Origin: Flabesymbios commensalis
Taxonomy: Eukaryota; Annelida; Polychaeta; Terebellida; Flabelligeridae
Direction of reading: 5' to 3'
DNA length: 64,000 bases
Assembly (NCBI GenBank): GCA_964017125.1
Contig: OZ024902.1
Coordinates: 38,901,780 to 38,965,779 of the forward strand
Numbering within the stretch: position 1 is the first letter of the stretch; each line of letters opens with the position of its first letter. The notes beneath the pieces are model-generated. The model searched no databases. It was not told where the DNA came from and saw only the letters and a program-made list of their open reading frames with translations. The translations under genes and the position numbers were made by a program. Positions 36,888-47,529 of this stretch are shown piece by piece.

Positions 36888-39215
36888 CTCCCGCCGGACG
36901 GAGGGAGCTATGGATTCTACCTCCGTTTTTTTTTTGCCTCTTCTTTTGCCTATAACTTTGTAAGAAAATAAGCTAGGATAACAATTTTTGGTATGTGGGT
37001 TACTTCCAGGTGGATAATGGACAGGTTAAAAGATTTTTAATCTGAATTCAATACGCAAGGTCGCAGAGGAAAATGATGATGTTACGGCGTTGGGCCGTCC
37101 GTAAACAATTCGTTTCCGGAGCAAATCTCTGAAAGTACTTGTTCGATTGTCTTCAAATTTTACACACAACACCCCTAACGGGTCTAGTTGTGTCTTTTGG
37201 GGTATTTGAACTTTGACCTAAGTCCTTCTGGTTCAGAACTATGACCTATTTAGACGTTTTGACGCGCACTTCGTTTCAGGAGCAGATCTCGAAAAGTACT
37301 GGGCCGATGACAGTCATATTGCACATACATGTTCTCTAAGGTCCCTAGTTGTGCCTTTTCAGGTTTTTGGACCTTGACCTTGAAGTTGACCCAGCACTTT
37401 GACCTAATTTATAACATCAGTAAATCCGACTGAAAGATTTTGCGGAATATCATGAAAACCGCTCAAGATAGCTACAGCATTACTATAAAACAAATTGTGA
37501 GGTTTCAGGGGAGGATGCATCTTGAAAAAATTTCAAGTCGATAAAATTAAAAATGGCCGCCTATCGGCCATTTTTCACCTCGACAGGCCTGATATTGCGG
37601 AATATCATGAAAACCGCTCAAGATAGCTACACCATTAATATCAAATAAATTGTAAGGTTTCAGGAAAGGATGCATCTTGAAAAATTTCAAGTTGATAAAA
37701 TTCAAAATGGCCGCCTATCGGCCATTATTCACCTCGAAATGCCTGATATTGTGGAATATCATGAAAACCGCTCAAGATATCTACACCATTACTATAAAAC
37801 AAATTGTAAGGTTTCAGGAGAGGATGCATTTAAAAAATATTCAACTTGTCCAAGTTCAAAATGGCCGCCAATCGGCCATTATTCACCTTCACATGGCCGT
37901 TATTTGGTAAACCGTGCTAGATGGCTGGACCATTACTATAAAACAAAATGTGTGATTTCAGGAGAGAATGCATCTGGAAAAAATTCGACTTGATAAAATT
38001 CAAAATGGCCGCTTATTGGCCATTATTCACTTTCACATGGCCGATATTTGGTCAACCGTGCTAGATGGCTAGACCATTACAATAAAACAAAATGTGAGAT
38101 TTCAGATGAGGATGCATCTTGAAAAAAATTGACTTGATCAAATTTAAAATGACCGCCTTTTCGGCCATTATTCATTTTCACATGGCTGATATTTGGTAAA
38201 CCGTGCTGGATGGCTAGACCATTACCTGATTACTATAAAACAAAGTGTGAGTTTTCGGGGGAGGATGCACCCTGAAAATTTTTAACTTACGAATTCAAAA
38301 TGGCCGACAATCAGCATTATTTACCTCGATAGGCCTGATATCAGGTAAACCATGCTAGATAGCTAGACCATTACTATGAAACAAAATGTGACGTTTCGAG
38401 AGAGGATGCCTTTTGAAAACTTTCGACTCAATCGAATTCAAAATGGCCGCCTATCGGCCACTATTTACTTTCACATTGCTGATATTTGGTAAACTGTGTT
38501 AGATAGCTGGACCATTACTATAAAACAAAATGTGAGATTACAAGAGAGGATGCATCTTTAAAAAAATTGACACGATCAAATTCAAAATGGCCGCCTATCG
38601 GCCATTATTCACTTTCACATAGCCGGTTTTTGGTCAACCGTGCTAGATGGCTAGACCATTACTATTGAATGAAATGTGAGATTTCAGCTGAGGATGCATC
38701 TTAGAAAATTTCGACTTAATCAAATTTAAAATGGCCGCCTTTAGGCCATTATTCACTTTCACATGGCCGATATTTGGTAAACCGTGCTAGATAGCTAGAC
38801 GATTACTATAGAATGAAATGTGAGATTTCAGCTGAGGATGCATCTTGAAAAATTCTGACTCGATCAAATTCAAAATGGCCCCCTATCGGCCATTATTAAC
38901 TTTCACATGCCCAATATTTTGCAAACTGTGTTAGATGTTAGTCCATTACTATAAAACAAAATTTGAGGTTTCGGGGGAGGATGCACCCTAAGTTTTTACC
39001 TAAATTATATAGAATTCAAAATGACTGTAAATCAGCTATTAGTTACCTCGATTGGCCTGATATCGGGTAAACTGTGCCAGATAGGTAGACCATTACTGGG
39101 ATACTGATGGAGGTTGTCTTGCGTCTCGATTTTTTACCTAGCCTAGGACTACATTAATAACCCTACACAAAATTGCTTAAATCAAATTCTAATTCGGAGC
39201 GGGAGCTCCTGGACT
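36888..39215. mobile_element. Non-coding element with internal tandem array
   Basis: Left end ttagctcccgccggacgg and right end gagcgggagctcctgg share an inverted agctcccgc core. Between 37,430 and 39,100 about a dozen diverged units of roughly 145 bp carry a gtgctagatggctagacc segment and an aaaatggccgcctatcggcc segment. No transposase is present. The element sits in the intron between end 2 and the cysteine-rich exon. A shorter relative is at 33,129-34,190. Confidence 0.65.
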
Positions 39216-40141
39216 TATGTAGTCTTGTTTAAATCATAATTGACACACACCTTTCAAAAAAGCTTGAATTTAAGAAAGGTCACGAAAAGAAGTTGTGAAT
39301 GGTTACCCTTCTTTAATCTGTTCAAAAAGACTAATACAGTTTTTACCCAACACCTCGAGGTATTGTCGTCCCCTTTGTATTCTTGTCCCCGCCGCCGCTG
39401 CACGCAGCCTTTTGGCTACTACACCAACATGGTGCAACAGATTGAATTCCTTATTCATACAATTTTGGTTTTATCAATTTTGATAAATCGTTCTTATTCT
39501 CAGTTAAATGGGTTATGCCTGGAGTGGCATATATGGGTTTACGGGGTCTGCGAGTCTATTTGCATTGTCCGTTTTTATTTGCGATCCAATTAATCTTCTA
39601 TTATTGTCATAACGAATTGGAAGCGGTTGTGGATATTTAGAGTCACTGCATCAGCCAAGGGGTGTTTTAGTGCTTGCACAGTATTTTTTGTGTTGAGGGA
39701 GAGTTTTCTTGTGAAACCGTGTTTGTTACAGATAGTCCGTTAAGACATTAGTTCGTTAAGTCAGTTCTCAATGCAGATTCTTTCTTCTATGTTATAATTG
39801 TTTTGTCATACCTACAAATTTAGGATTTTTTCAAAAGTAATAGATGACTGATTTGTGAAAAGGTTTGGCCATTTAGTGATTTTTTATTTCATCTCCGGTC
39901 TCACCTTTTCTTCTGAGCACTTCATATCCATCATTTTGTATATTTTTATTCATAGTTTATACAGACAATTTAATATGCTCAGTGATTTTTGATGGGCATC
40001 AATTGATGTGGATAAGTATTATGCGATTTAAAAATAATAGCATAGTAGGTGTAATGCTCATGATTGTATCCTACTAACTATGATATTACATTGATTAGCA
40101 TCTCAAAATGTTCATTTGAGATATTTTGTGTTGTTAAACAG
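39216..40141. other. Spacer of duplicated cassette 2
   Basis: Non-coding. It aligns piecewise with 32,020-32,955 of cassette 1, with an extra piece at about 39,350-39,730 that is not shared. The 117-codon frame at 39,240-39,593 spans this junction and is not supported. Confidence 0.5.
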
Positions 40142-40411
40142 ACTATACAAGGGTTGAGTGAATACTCCTTTGGACTTGTCCACCTGGATAATTCGAGAAA
40201 TCTTTCCACAAGAAGTTCAGCCTGCGACATTGATGGAGGAAAGGATCTGTATAATACTGCTACCATTCCACTACCATTTAATCGTTGCAAAGATTGTTCA
40301 GTATGCTCCAACCGTCAAGCTGGTTGCCGGCGTCGTTCACGAACTCAATGCTCTAGATGTGGAGTTGGCTTACATTCTACTTGTGTTAATGGTCACCATT
40401 GTCGATACTGA
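40142..40411 (+). CDS. Alternative end 3: cysteine-rich domain like the piggyBac C-terminus
   Basis: Follows an acceptor (ttgttaaacag, ending 40,141) and is open in phase 0 for 89 codons to TGA. The last 42 residues hold eight cysteines spaced C-x2-C-x2-C-x6-C-x7-C-x2-C-x7-C-x5-C, with His residues and a basic RRRSRT run. That resembles the C-terminal cysteine-rich domain of piggyBac transposases, which binds DNA through cross-brace zinc coordination. The first 47 residues are Ser/Asp-rich linker. The piggyBac link is a pattern match by eye, and another zinc-binding family is possible. A dead paralogue lies at 32,956. Confidence 0.65.
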   Translation, partial: TIQGLSEYSFGLVHLDNSRNLSTRSSACDIDGGKDLYNTATIPLPFNRCKDCSVCSNRQAGCRRRSRTQCSRCGVGLHSTCVNGHHCRY

Positions 40412-40594
40412 TATTAATTGTATGTATGTACCTTACCGTGTGCAGGATATACCAGGGACAGTTTCTACAGTATTGCGTATTGAAAAATAATGCTATACTG
40501 CCCATCTGCTAATTAACTTTAAAATTAATTAGCAAAATATACAAAGGATGAAATGCGAGTCCGAAAGGTTCCAAGTCGACGCTTAAAAATTGGT

Positions 40595-40600
40595 AATAAA
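40595..40600 (+). terminator. Candidate poly(A) signal for end 3
   Basis: AATAAA about 185 bases after the stop. Confidence 0.35.
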
Positions 40601-40772
40601 TAATTTTTAAAACAAAGTATGTTTTATGTGCATTTATTTTTTGATAACACTACTATCATTTGTTCCACCTGAATGTTAATTTTAAAAGTTCTGATAGCTT
40701 CAATAGTATTTGTTGATATTAAGTTTTAAAAGATAGATAAAAAACTTGAACCATGAGCATTGTCACTTTCAG

Positions 40773-41192
40773 CCTGTACAGACGGTGCCTTGCTATCCAT
40801 CGCCTGGTGGCCATGCAGATACTCAACAGCATTATCTACATCCTACACCATCACCAGTTCTGCGAAAGATTCTACTTTCACCAGGTCGATTCACGACACC
40901 CCGAGATATCTGCATCAATATGGCTAGTTCACAGCGTTGTCCAACAGCTACTATTGCTGATGGCATGTATTTCCTGAGTCAAATTGGTTTTGGTGTTTAC
41001 AAGGAAGTTGGTCAAACTAAAGTTTACATCAAATATCATGCAAATAATATTTCTGAAGATTGTTTTGCAAGATTAAATATCGGAGTTACAAAAAAACAGT
41101 ATACAACTGCATACCATTCACCAACATCTACTAGAATATCTTCTGCTTCTCTCGATCTTGCTCAAAAATGGTTATCTGAATTTCCCCAGTGA
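40773..41192 (+). CDS. Alternative end 4: winged-helix-like module, copy 1
   Basis: Acceptor cactttcag (ending 40,772), then 139 codons in phase 0. A Pro/His-rich linker of about 28 residues leads to LRKILLSPGRFTTPRDIC, then TATIADGMYFLSQIGFGVYK, then KVYIKYH and ARLNIGVTKKQYTTAYHSP. The shared pattern with ends 5 and 7 is Leu-Leu...Pro-Gly...Thr-Pro, a helix ending Leu-x-x-x-Gly-Phe-Gly, a beta pair and a final Tyr-x-x-Ala-Tyr helix. It suggests a helix-turn-helix with a wing. No named family is recognised. DNA binding is inferred from shape and context. Confidence 0.75.
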   Translation, partial: PVQTVPCYPSPGGHADTQQHYLHPTPSPVLRKILLSPGRFTTPRDICINMASSQRCPTATIADGMYFLSQIGFGVYKEVGQTKVYIKYHANNISEDCFARLNIGVTKKQYTTAYHSPTSTRISSASLDLAQKWLSEFPQ

Positions 41193-41225
41193 CCTATTTT
41201 CTAGTAGTAAGTTATCTAAAGTGAA

Positions 41226-41231
41226 AATAAA
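41226..41231 (+). terminator. Poly(A) signal after end 4
   Basis: AATAAA 34 bases after the stop. Confidence 0.5.
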
Positions 41232-41712
41232 TGATTTTTTTTTATTTTGAACTACAGATTTGATTTAAGGTTTAAATATACCTGGGTGTGAAGAAAAATA
41301 TGTCTTTTTTTATGGTCTGTGTACTGTGATGATTATAAAAAAATGCGTGCATCATTATTTGTTTTGTACACTTTTGTCAGGCCTTCAGATTTGGCGTGAG
41401 TGATTGCTCACGCACACCATAACTCACGCAAGTGTGAAGTCAGGTGAGCGAAATACAGCTCACCTTAATCTTGTCAGATTTTTTATTAATTGCAAATTTA
41501 TAGGTTTTATTCAATTTTCATCAACCAGTTAGCCATTGCATTTAACTATGGTGAGTGATCACTCGCCTCACCACTTTGAGGTGAGCTTTATTTCACCCGC
41601 CACCAATTTTCAAATCTGAAGGCCTGTTTTGTGATCATATCCCACAACAAGGAAATCAGAGATGTTGAACAATTATCTGCTCACTAAGTAATAGACTTTT
41701 GTCTATTTGTAG

Positions 41713-42105
41713 GGCTGCTATGTTTCAGCTGTGACTACAGCTAGAGAGCTTACCAAGCAGGAGTCAAAACTCCTTCAGAGAATACTAATCTCACCAGGAC
41801 CATTTACGACACCAAAAGTTGTAATTGTGGCCACAACGCCATCTCAGAGGCTGTCGACCAGTGACATGCTGTACTTGATGCATTACCTTCAAGACAGAGG
41901 TTTTGGTACACTTCACACGTACAGCAAATATAAACTTTTCTCGAAGAAACACCCTTCTTTGTTGTCAGAAGTAGATTTGAATAGTATAAAAATATTTGAC
42001 AATTCTTTAACATTGAAGAGTTATTCAGATGCTTATTTTTCTAGGCTTCCTGAAACAGTGTCTTCTTCCACAATTCAACTTGCTCGCCATCTGCAACTCA
42101 TTTGA
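41713..42105 (+). CDS. Alternative end 5: winged-helix-like module, copy 2
   Basis: Acceptor tctatttgtag (ending 41,712) gives a phase-0 start at Gly-Cys-Tyr. The nearby cag at 41,728 would give the wrong phase and an immediate stop, which decides the start. The exon has 130 codons: LLQRILISPGPFTTPKVVIV, RLSTSDMLYLMHYLQDRGFG, then KLFSKKHPSLL and LKSYSDAYFSRLPETVSSST. It aligns throughout with end 4 and is intact. Confidence 0.75.
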   Translation, partial: GCYVSAVTTARELTKQESKLLQRILISPGPFTTPKVVIVATTPSQRLSTSDMLYLMHYLQDRGFGTLHTYSKYKLFSKKHPSLLSEVDLNSIKIFDNSLTLKSYSDAYFSRLPETVSSSTIQLARHLQLI

Positions 42106-42448
42106 TAGTCTTGTGTTGCATGACAATTCCATAGAATAATTAGTTCAGTTCCTACTATTTAAAATGTCTTCATATTAATACTCGTCACATACACACACTA
42201 TAATTTGCTGTATATTTTGGGTAAAAAACATCCTTTGACTGAACTAATTTTTAAAAATGTTAAAAACAGTAAGCTATTATTTATAAACCACTGCTTAATT
42301 TTCAAACTGAGTTTGAAAATTAAGCTGTGGTCTACTATGATTTAGAAATAATAGCTGTATTGGTTTTAACATCATGTATGTGTAGCTCTTTATTATGTCA
42401 CTACAATTGCAAAACGGTGATGCTTACATTTAATAATATTTAGTGAAA

Positions 42449-42454
42449 AATAAA
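42449..42454 (+). terminator. Candidate poly(A) signal for end 5
   Basis: AATAAA about 345 bases after the stop. Confidence 0.3.
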
Positions 42455-42459
42455 TACCT

Positions 42460-45212
42460 AGCTATAGTTAGGCAATCTTGATACAGATTTGTTTATTTTT
42501 TTATTTGTGCTCATAGTAATGTAATTTTCGAATTGGATGTTCTGTTTCAGTTAGGCACTGTATGTAAGGCAGTATAATACTTATGTCTTTATTGAGCCAT
42601 GCAATGGCCTATTTGGGTTACAGGCATAATTCTCATAATAAATTATAAAAAATATTTTTTTTCTTGGGATAATAACACATGTTCTATAAATCAAAATGAA
42701 AATGGACATTAAATTCTTCAATTCTAATATTATATCAGCTTATATCATCCTCATATTTACTTACCTTTGCACTTTGTACAATATGAATTTGCAACTTCTT
42801 GCTTGGGAGTTCCCAGTGATTGTATTTTTATCGATATGGATACCATTGTTTATTGCGAGCAATCAATTTATTTAATGACAGAAAGTAGCAAATTTGTATA
42901 CATTTCTTTTCATTGTTAGTTCCATGGATAAGATTAGTTGAAATTTGTCGCGTCAAACATACTGTACATGTACCGGTATGTGTGGATAGTATGGTTCACC
43001 TTAAATCAATTTTCTCTGGGGTAGGCTTTCAAAAACAAAAATAACAAAGATTGGTAAAAGGACCTCACTATTTGTACGTAGTGTTGCTATATTTCAGCTG
43101 TAACTTCACACAGCCAGCGTACATGTACCAAGCATAGTTGAACCTCCTTCAGCGAATAAAATGCTCAAAACTGTCCTTGTGACCACAACGCCATATCAGA
43201 GGCTGATGACAAGTGCTCTGCATGACTGATGTTTTGACAAACTTTGCACATACATCAGAGTCAAACTTTTAAGAAACACCTTTCTAATCTTTATTGTCAG
43301 AATATTTTTTTGTACTGCACATAGCTATTTTTTGACGATACAATGTCTCCTGGAACAATAGCACAGAGTTAACAGTATCTACTGTATTTTTCGGGAAAAA
43401 AAATTCAGGCCGAGAAAACTATATCCAGTGTTTCATGTAGTATTAAGGAGGGGCATGGCACCTCCTAGTACCTAACCATGCGCGACCGGCAACCCGTTTA
43501 GGCATTTCCAGAACCCTGCCCTAATTAAGATTATAAAGAGAACCCGGACGCATCGCAAGTTACGACAATCGTGTACACGACGTCATTCGCGCATAACGTA
43601 ATAGGTGTAAACGCACAACTTTAGGGTTTGAGCATTATCAAAGTGTTTTGCACAGGTTTAATCAGTTATAATCTCATATGGAACATCACAATAGATCCAC
43701 CAAGGGAACATTGTGTTTTCTGAATGTATGGAAGGCGACATGGTGGCCACAAAGGCAGCATGGTTCTTATGAAGTGCAACATCTCGCTCACGAAGGTCAA
43801 CATGGCACAGTATATGATAGAAATGGCTAGATAGAACACTGCATATCGGATACCGATTATTGTATCGTTTTCTATGGCGCTGAATTATCAAATGGTATTT
43901 GAGGCATGTGCTAATACATGTAGTTGCAACTTGCAAATGAAAAAGACATGTAAATGTACATCACTAGTCAATACCTATTAAATATTGTTGTTTTTTTTTT
44001 GTACAACAGTCTTAAATTTATTTGTTGTACAGAATTACTCGAACAATTCTTGGAACTATTAGCTATACTGTACACAGTAACAGCTATATGTATGGCTCAC
44101 ATAATGTTTGGTCGGTTTTATGACAAGCTACAAAAACGTATGCTCTGCGAAAACTTAACTTTGTTGTCTAGAATGCTCTCAGACACCACACACTCCTTCT
44201 TATGCAATGAGGGTTTGGTTAATCCAAATATGTTTCATCCCCAATTCTATGATCAAGACTTCTATACATCGGTCATATTTTGCGCTGCTTGTGATTCTCA
44301 CAGTGATTTAGGAGATTACTGACTGATCTTGAGTGACATCAAAATGAATAAAATGTGGGCGAATATTTACTGTTTCACTAAAAATGTATTTTTCGGCAGC
44401 GGGTGTAAATTTTGGTTTAAAAAAAAGTGCAAGCAATACATAAAGGCTATGCTCAATATTTTTTCCATTCTCGATTTATAATCACAATACAGTGTTCCCA
44501 CATGACCTGGGCAGGCTGAAATTTTGAAAATATTGGGAAAGTGAAAGAATTTTAAAATTCTGTCGGAAGTTATTTTTTTTTAATTCGGAGTTCTGGTGCA
44601 TACTCCTACTCTGCGAATTGTATTATCAATTTGCTCAATGTTGTTAAATTGCTGTTCATTTTGTGTGATTTTGTGCTCAGTCTGTAGGGCAGAAGGGTGG
44701 TCGGTCAATAAAAAAATTCTAATTTACAGGATTTACTAGTTGATAAAATGTATGGTTTTTAATATGGAAATTTGATGGGTTTTTTCCCAATTGCATATAT
44801 AATTTGCTAAAAGGAGTTTTTTTCTTTTTGTTTTGTGGGAAGCCTGTAGAACAACCTCGAAATCAAAAGTGAGCGTAAACAAAGCGAAAAAACAACACTT
44901 CAGCCGGGTGCCTGTTTGACTCTGTACTGTTATAAATATACATAGATAACTTAAAATGACATTGATTGTCATACAACCTGTAATTTTAGTCAATTTGAGA
45001 ATTTTTTGTGGGCATGATTCTGATACAAATTTAGTCCAAAGGTGCAATGCCTACCTGGATAATTGCAAATATGTAACGCGCCTCTCTGGCTTAACTGTGC
45101 GCAGTAAAATTAAAGTAGCTATTCAAATTTAGAAAAAAATATATTTTAATATGTGAAGGCTAATGTTTCCACATATAGGTTGTAGACTATATGAACAGTT
45201 ATTTTGTTGCAG
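42460..45212. other. Intergenic-like spacer with one relic exon
   Basis: AT-rich. Apart from the relic at 43,071-43,330, nothing supportable is seen. The 122-codon frame at 43,954-44,322 is discussed under rejected items. Confidence 0.5.
43071..43330 (+). pseudogene. Dead winged-helix-like exon
   Basis: Aligns with end 5 from its acceptor onward: tgctatatttcagctgt, then aacctccttcagcgaa, then gtgaccacaacgccat and cagaggctgatgacaagtg, and later cacatacatcagagtcaaac. Several stops and gaps interrupt it, including loss of most of the SPGPFTTP region. It is a decayed duplicate that once offered the same module. Confidence 0.75.
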
Positions 45213-45506
45213 GAAATTAATTTTCCTGGGGAAACTTCAGCTTTTGATTACAATCAGCACATGTACCAGCAAAAGATCCAACTGAGACAACCTGTCAACG
45301 AGCCATTGAAATTCATTTGTCATAAATGTAATGCATGTTTCTCGCGTCGCTGGATATTAACAAGGCATCTCTCTTGCCATTTTGACACAGAAAGAGAGAG
45401 ACATCAGTGTAAAATTTGTGGTAAATTCTTCACAAGAAGAGATAACTTGCAAGTACATATAAAACGAGTTCACTCAGCAAACACTGATCAATTGTATTGT
45501 GATTGA
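45213..45506 (+). CDS. Alternative end 6: two C2H2 zinc fingers
   Basis: Acceptor attttgttgcag (ending 45,212), phase 0, 97 codons. A linker of about 35 residues is followed by CHKCNACFSRRWILTRH...H and CKICGKFFTRRDNLQVH...H. Finger two has four residues between its histidines, as in many lola-type second fingers. The linker between fingers (DTERERHQ) is not the TGEKP type. The probable role is isoform-specific DNA binding. Confidence 0.9.
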   Translation, partial: EINFPGETSAFDYNQHMYQQKIQLRQPVNEPLKFICHKCNACFSRRWILTRHLSCHFDTERERHQCKICGKFFTRRDNLQVHIKRVHSANTDQLYCD

Positions 45507-45522
45507 TCGTGATAATTTGAGA

Positions 45523-45528
45523 AATAAA
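45523..45528 (+). terminator. Poly(A) signal after end 6
   Basis: AATAAA 17 bases after the stop. Confidence 0.55.
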
Positions 45529-45699
45529 GGCATGGAAATTGTTATCCCCTTTTCATTGAGCAGGATTTTTTGTGAAGTTATGGATATAATGTAGAATTTT
45601 TTTTTGCGAATGTAATTTTTTGTGAAAGTCAATGTCACATTTGACAAACTCTAGTTTACACTTTATCTCTTCGCTGAGGGATCTTTTCTCTGTTTTTAG

Positions 45700-46107
45700 T
45701 ATTGGCATCAACTGTCAGGCAGTCACAATAGACAACTATTTGGTGAATATAGCGAATCACTGCGTCTATGCACCAGGAAGATTTTGCTCATGAAAGGAAT
45801 ATGCTGCACACCACGAGCCTTGCTGCGCTCTGTGGGAAGCCTTCATCGCATGTCTGCAAAAGACGTTTGTTCACTTATGGACGATTTGGCGCAGAAAGGA
45901 TTTGGGATTATGACTGGGAGCGCCAGTGGACATTTAAAATGTTTTGTAAAAATGAGCCCAGAACATGTAGATAGAGAAAAACTAATGTGCATTGGAATTG
46001 ACCTTGAAACATATAGAAATGCTTACAATTCTATTTCTAATAAAAATTTTATTCCAATAAAAGTGGTGAAAATTGCGATGGAATGTGCTGCAAATATGTT
46101 CAGCTGA
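45700..46107 (+). CDS. Alternative end 7: winged-helix-like module, copy 3
   Basis: Acceptor ctctgtttttag (ending 45,699), phase 0, 135 codons. Landmarks are CTRKILLMKGICCTPRALLR, LHRMSAKDVCSLMDDLAQKG followed by Phe-Gly, then KCFVKMSPEHVDREKLM and IDLETYRNAYNSISNKN. It is the most diverged of the three copies, keeping the Leu-Leu, Thr-Pro, Gly-Phe-Gly and Tyr-x-x-Ala-Tyr positions while most other residues differ. That divergence with an open frame points to long functional retention. It lies between two zinc-finger ends rather than next to its relatives. Confidence 0.72.
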   Translation, partial: YWHQLSGSHNRQLFGEYSESLRLCTRKILLMKGICCTPRALLRSVGSLHRMSAKDVCSLMDDLAQKGFGIMTGSASGHLKCFVKMSPEHVDREKLMCIGIDLETYRNAYNSISNKNFIPIKVVKIAMECAANMFS

Positions 46108-46439
46108 ATTTTTGTTGATACAGTGCATGTGTCTATGTCGAAGGCAGAAAAAATATGTAAGAATTTTATTGCTGAAAAAATTACAATTATCTTTGTTAAG
46201 CCAAAGTGTTTTACCATTGCTCGCTGTCATATATTTTTCTTTTGATAATTTATCTTTATAATTTTTTATTCAAATTATGACTTACAAAATTATGAAAGTG
46301 TCCTTGAAAATCTACATTGTCTTGCATCGCTTGTGTTTTCGTGGAAATGAGGAGGCTAGTCGTAGTGGCTGTGTGAATAGCAAATTTGCTATATAAATAG
46401 CAAAGCCGCGATGTTAAAAGTGAATCACATGTGTTGCAG

Positions 46440-46721
46440 ACTAGCTTTGGAGAATTTCCAGAACAACAAGTATATGTTTGTGACTTATGTGGGAGACACT
46501 ACCGTCATCGCAGGAACCTACAGTTCCACAGAAAACAACACACAGATTCACCAAAGTACACATGTAGAGTGTGTGGTGCTGCCTTCTTTAGGCGGTGGAT
46601 GCTCAGCCGTCACCAAAACATTCATTTGAAATTTACTTGCACAATTTGTAACAAACTCTTCCAAAACAATAATGAATTGGTGGAGCATACGACACTCTTA
46701 CACCAGACGAATAAAACATAA
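46440..46721 (+). CDS. Alternative end 8: three C2H2 zinc fingers
   Basis: Acceptor catgtgttgcag (ending 46,439), phase 0, 93 codons. The fingers are CDLCGRHYRHRRNLQFH...H, CRVCGAAFFRRWMLSRH...H and CTICNKLFQNNNELVEH...H. The middle finger shares FFRRWMLSRH with the FSRRWILTRH of end 6, so these ends are related by duplication. A short N-terminal linker of about 13 residues precedes the fingers. Confidence 0.9.
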   Translation, partial: TSFGEFPEQQVYVCDLCGRHYRHRRNLQFHRKQHTDSPKYTCRVCGAAFFRRWMLSRHQNIHLKFTCTICNKLFQNNNELVEHTTLLHQTNKT

Positions 46722-46924
46722 AGTCCTCATTTGATGTGAATATTATAAGAAATTAAAGGGATATATTATTTGACGTAAGCTCACTGTTTTTGTTTGCTAA
46801 CTTATAAACATGCTGTGAAAAATGTTGTGTCTTCCAATACAATTCTTAATAGTCATTGGACAATGTGCACAAGTAAAAAAGGTTTTAAGGTAATTAATAA
46901 TTAACGTTAGGCTATTGATTGTAT

Positions 46925-46930
46925 AATAAA
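46925..46930 (+). terminator. Candidate poly(A) signal for end 8
   Basis: AATAAA about 200 bases after the stop. Confidence 0.35.
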
Positions 46931-47275
46931 CTTTTAAATATTGCTTTTGATGAATTTAACGGAATATAAAAAAGAAAATATAGGTAGAAACGTAAATTTA
47001 AGCCCTCTGTTTTTAACATACAGAAATTCTTCCCTTGTATAATAATTGCTTGCTATTTTCAGTGTACGTGTGTATGCATTTCTATGATAATGTAAAACCG
47101 TGTATGACAGTGCTCTAATATTTTAGAGGTCTTGATGATAAAACAGTCTCACTCCATTGCACCAACAATAAAAATAGGCCACCATTTTCAAACTACAAAA
47201 GATAAGTTTGTCATAATTATTAAGTAACAACATAATAATAACAACAACAAGTAATTGACCTGGGTCTGGTTGCAG

Positions 47276-47515
47276 CCTCTCGGTTTCTACACCAGCGAGC
47301 ACACTTCAATGGGTATGGACTGTGGAAGACATACACAGCGAACCAAACTGCATTTCTGCGTTTTCTGTGAAAAAACGTTCACTCAACAGGGAACATTGAA
47401 TCGTCACGTGCGTACCTATCATTCAACTGGTGGTGTCTCCCGAGCTACCTGTAAGGCATGTGGAAAATCATATAGTCGCAAAGATTATCTGCCGCATCAT
47501 AAGTGTCATCAATAA
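47276..47515 (+). CDS. Alternative end 9: two C2H2 zinc fingers
   Basis: Acceptor gtctggttgcag (ending 47,275), phase 0, 79 codons. The fingers are CVFCEKTFTQQGTLNRH...H and CKACGKSYSRKDYLPHH..H. The first resembles the middle finger of end 10 (SFSQQGTLNRH), which indicates common ancestry. The second finger has a short His spacing (H-K-C-H) close to the end. Confidence 0.88.
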   Translation, partial: PLGFYTSEHTSMGMDCGRHTQRTKLHFCVFCEKTFTQQGTLNRHVRTYHSTGGVSRATCKACGKSYSRKDYLPHHKCHQ

Positions 47516-47529
47516 GTCAGAGACAAGAA

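Noticed and set aside
39240-39593. 117-codon open frame
   Set aside because: It crosses the boundary between duplicated spacer and unshared sequence, and has no domain and no phase-0 acceptor pattern.
43954-44322. A 122-codon open frame containing LLEQFLELLAILYTVT
   Set aside because: Neither nearby acceptor (ending 44,009 or 44,032) opens it in phase 0, since both lead to early stops. No domain is recognisable. Its length is unremarkable for this AT content.
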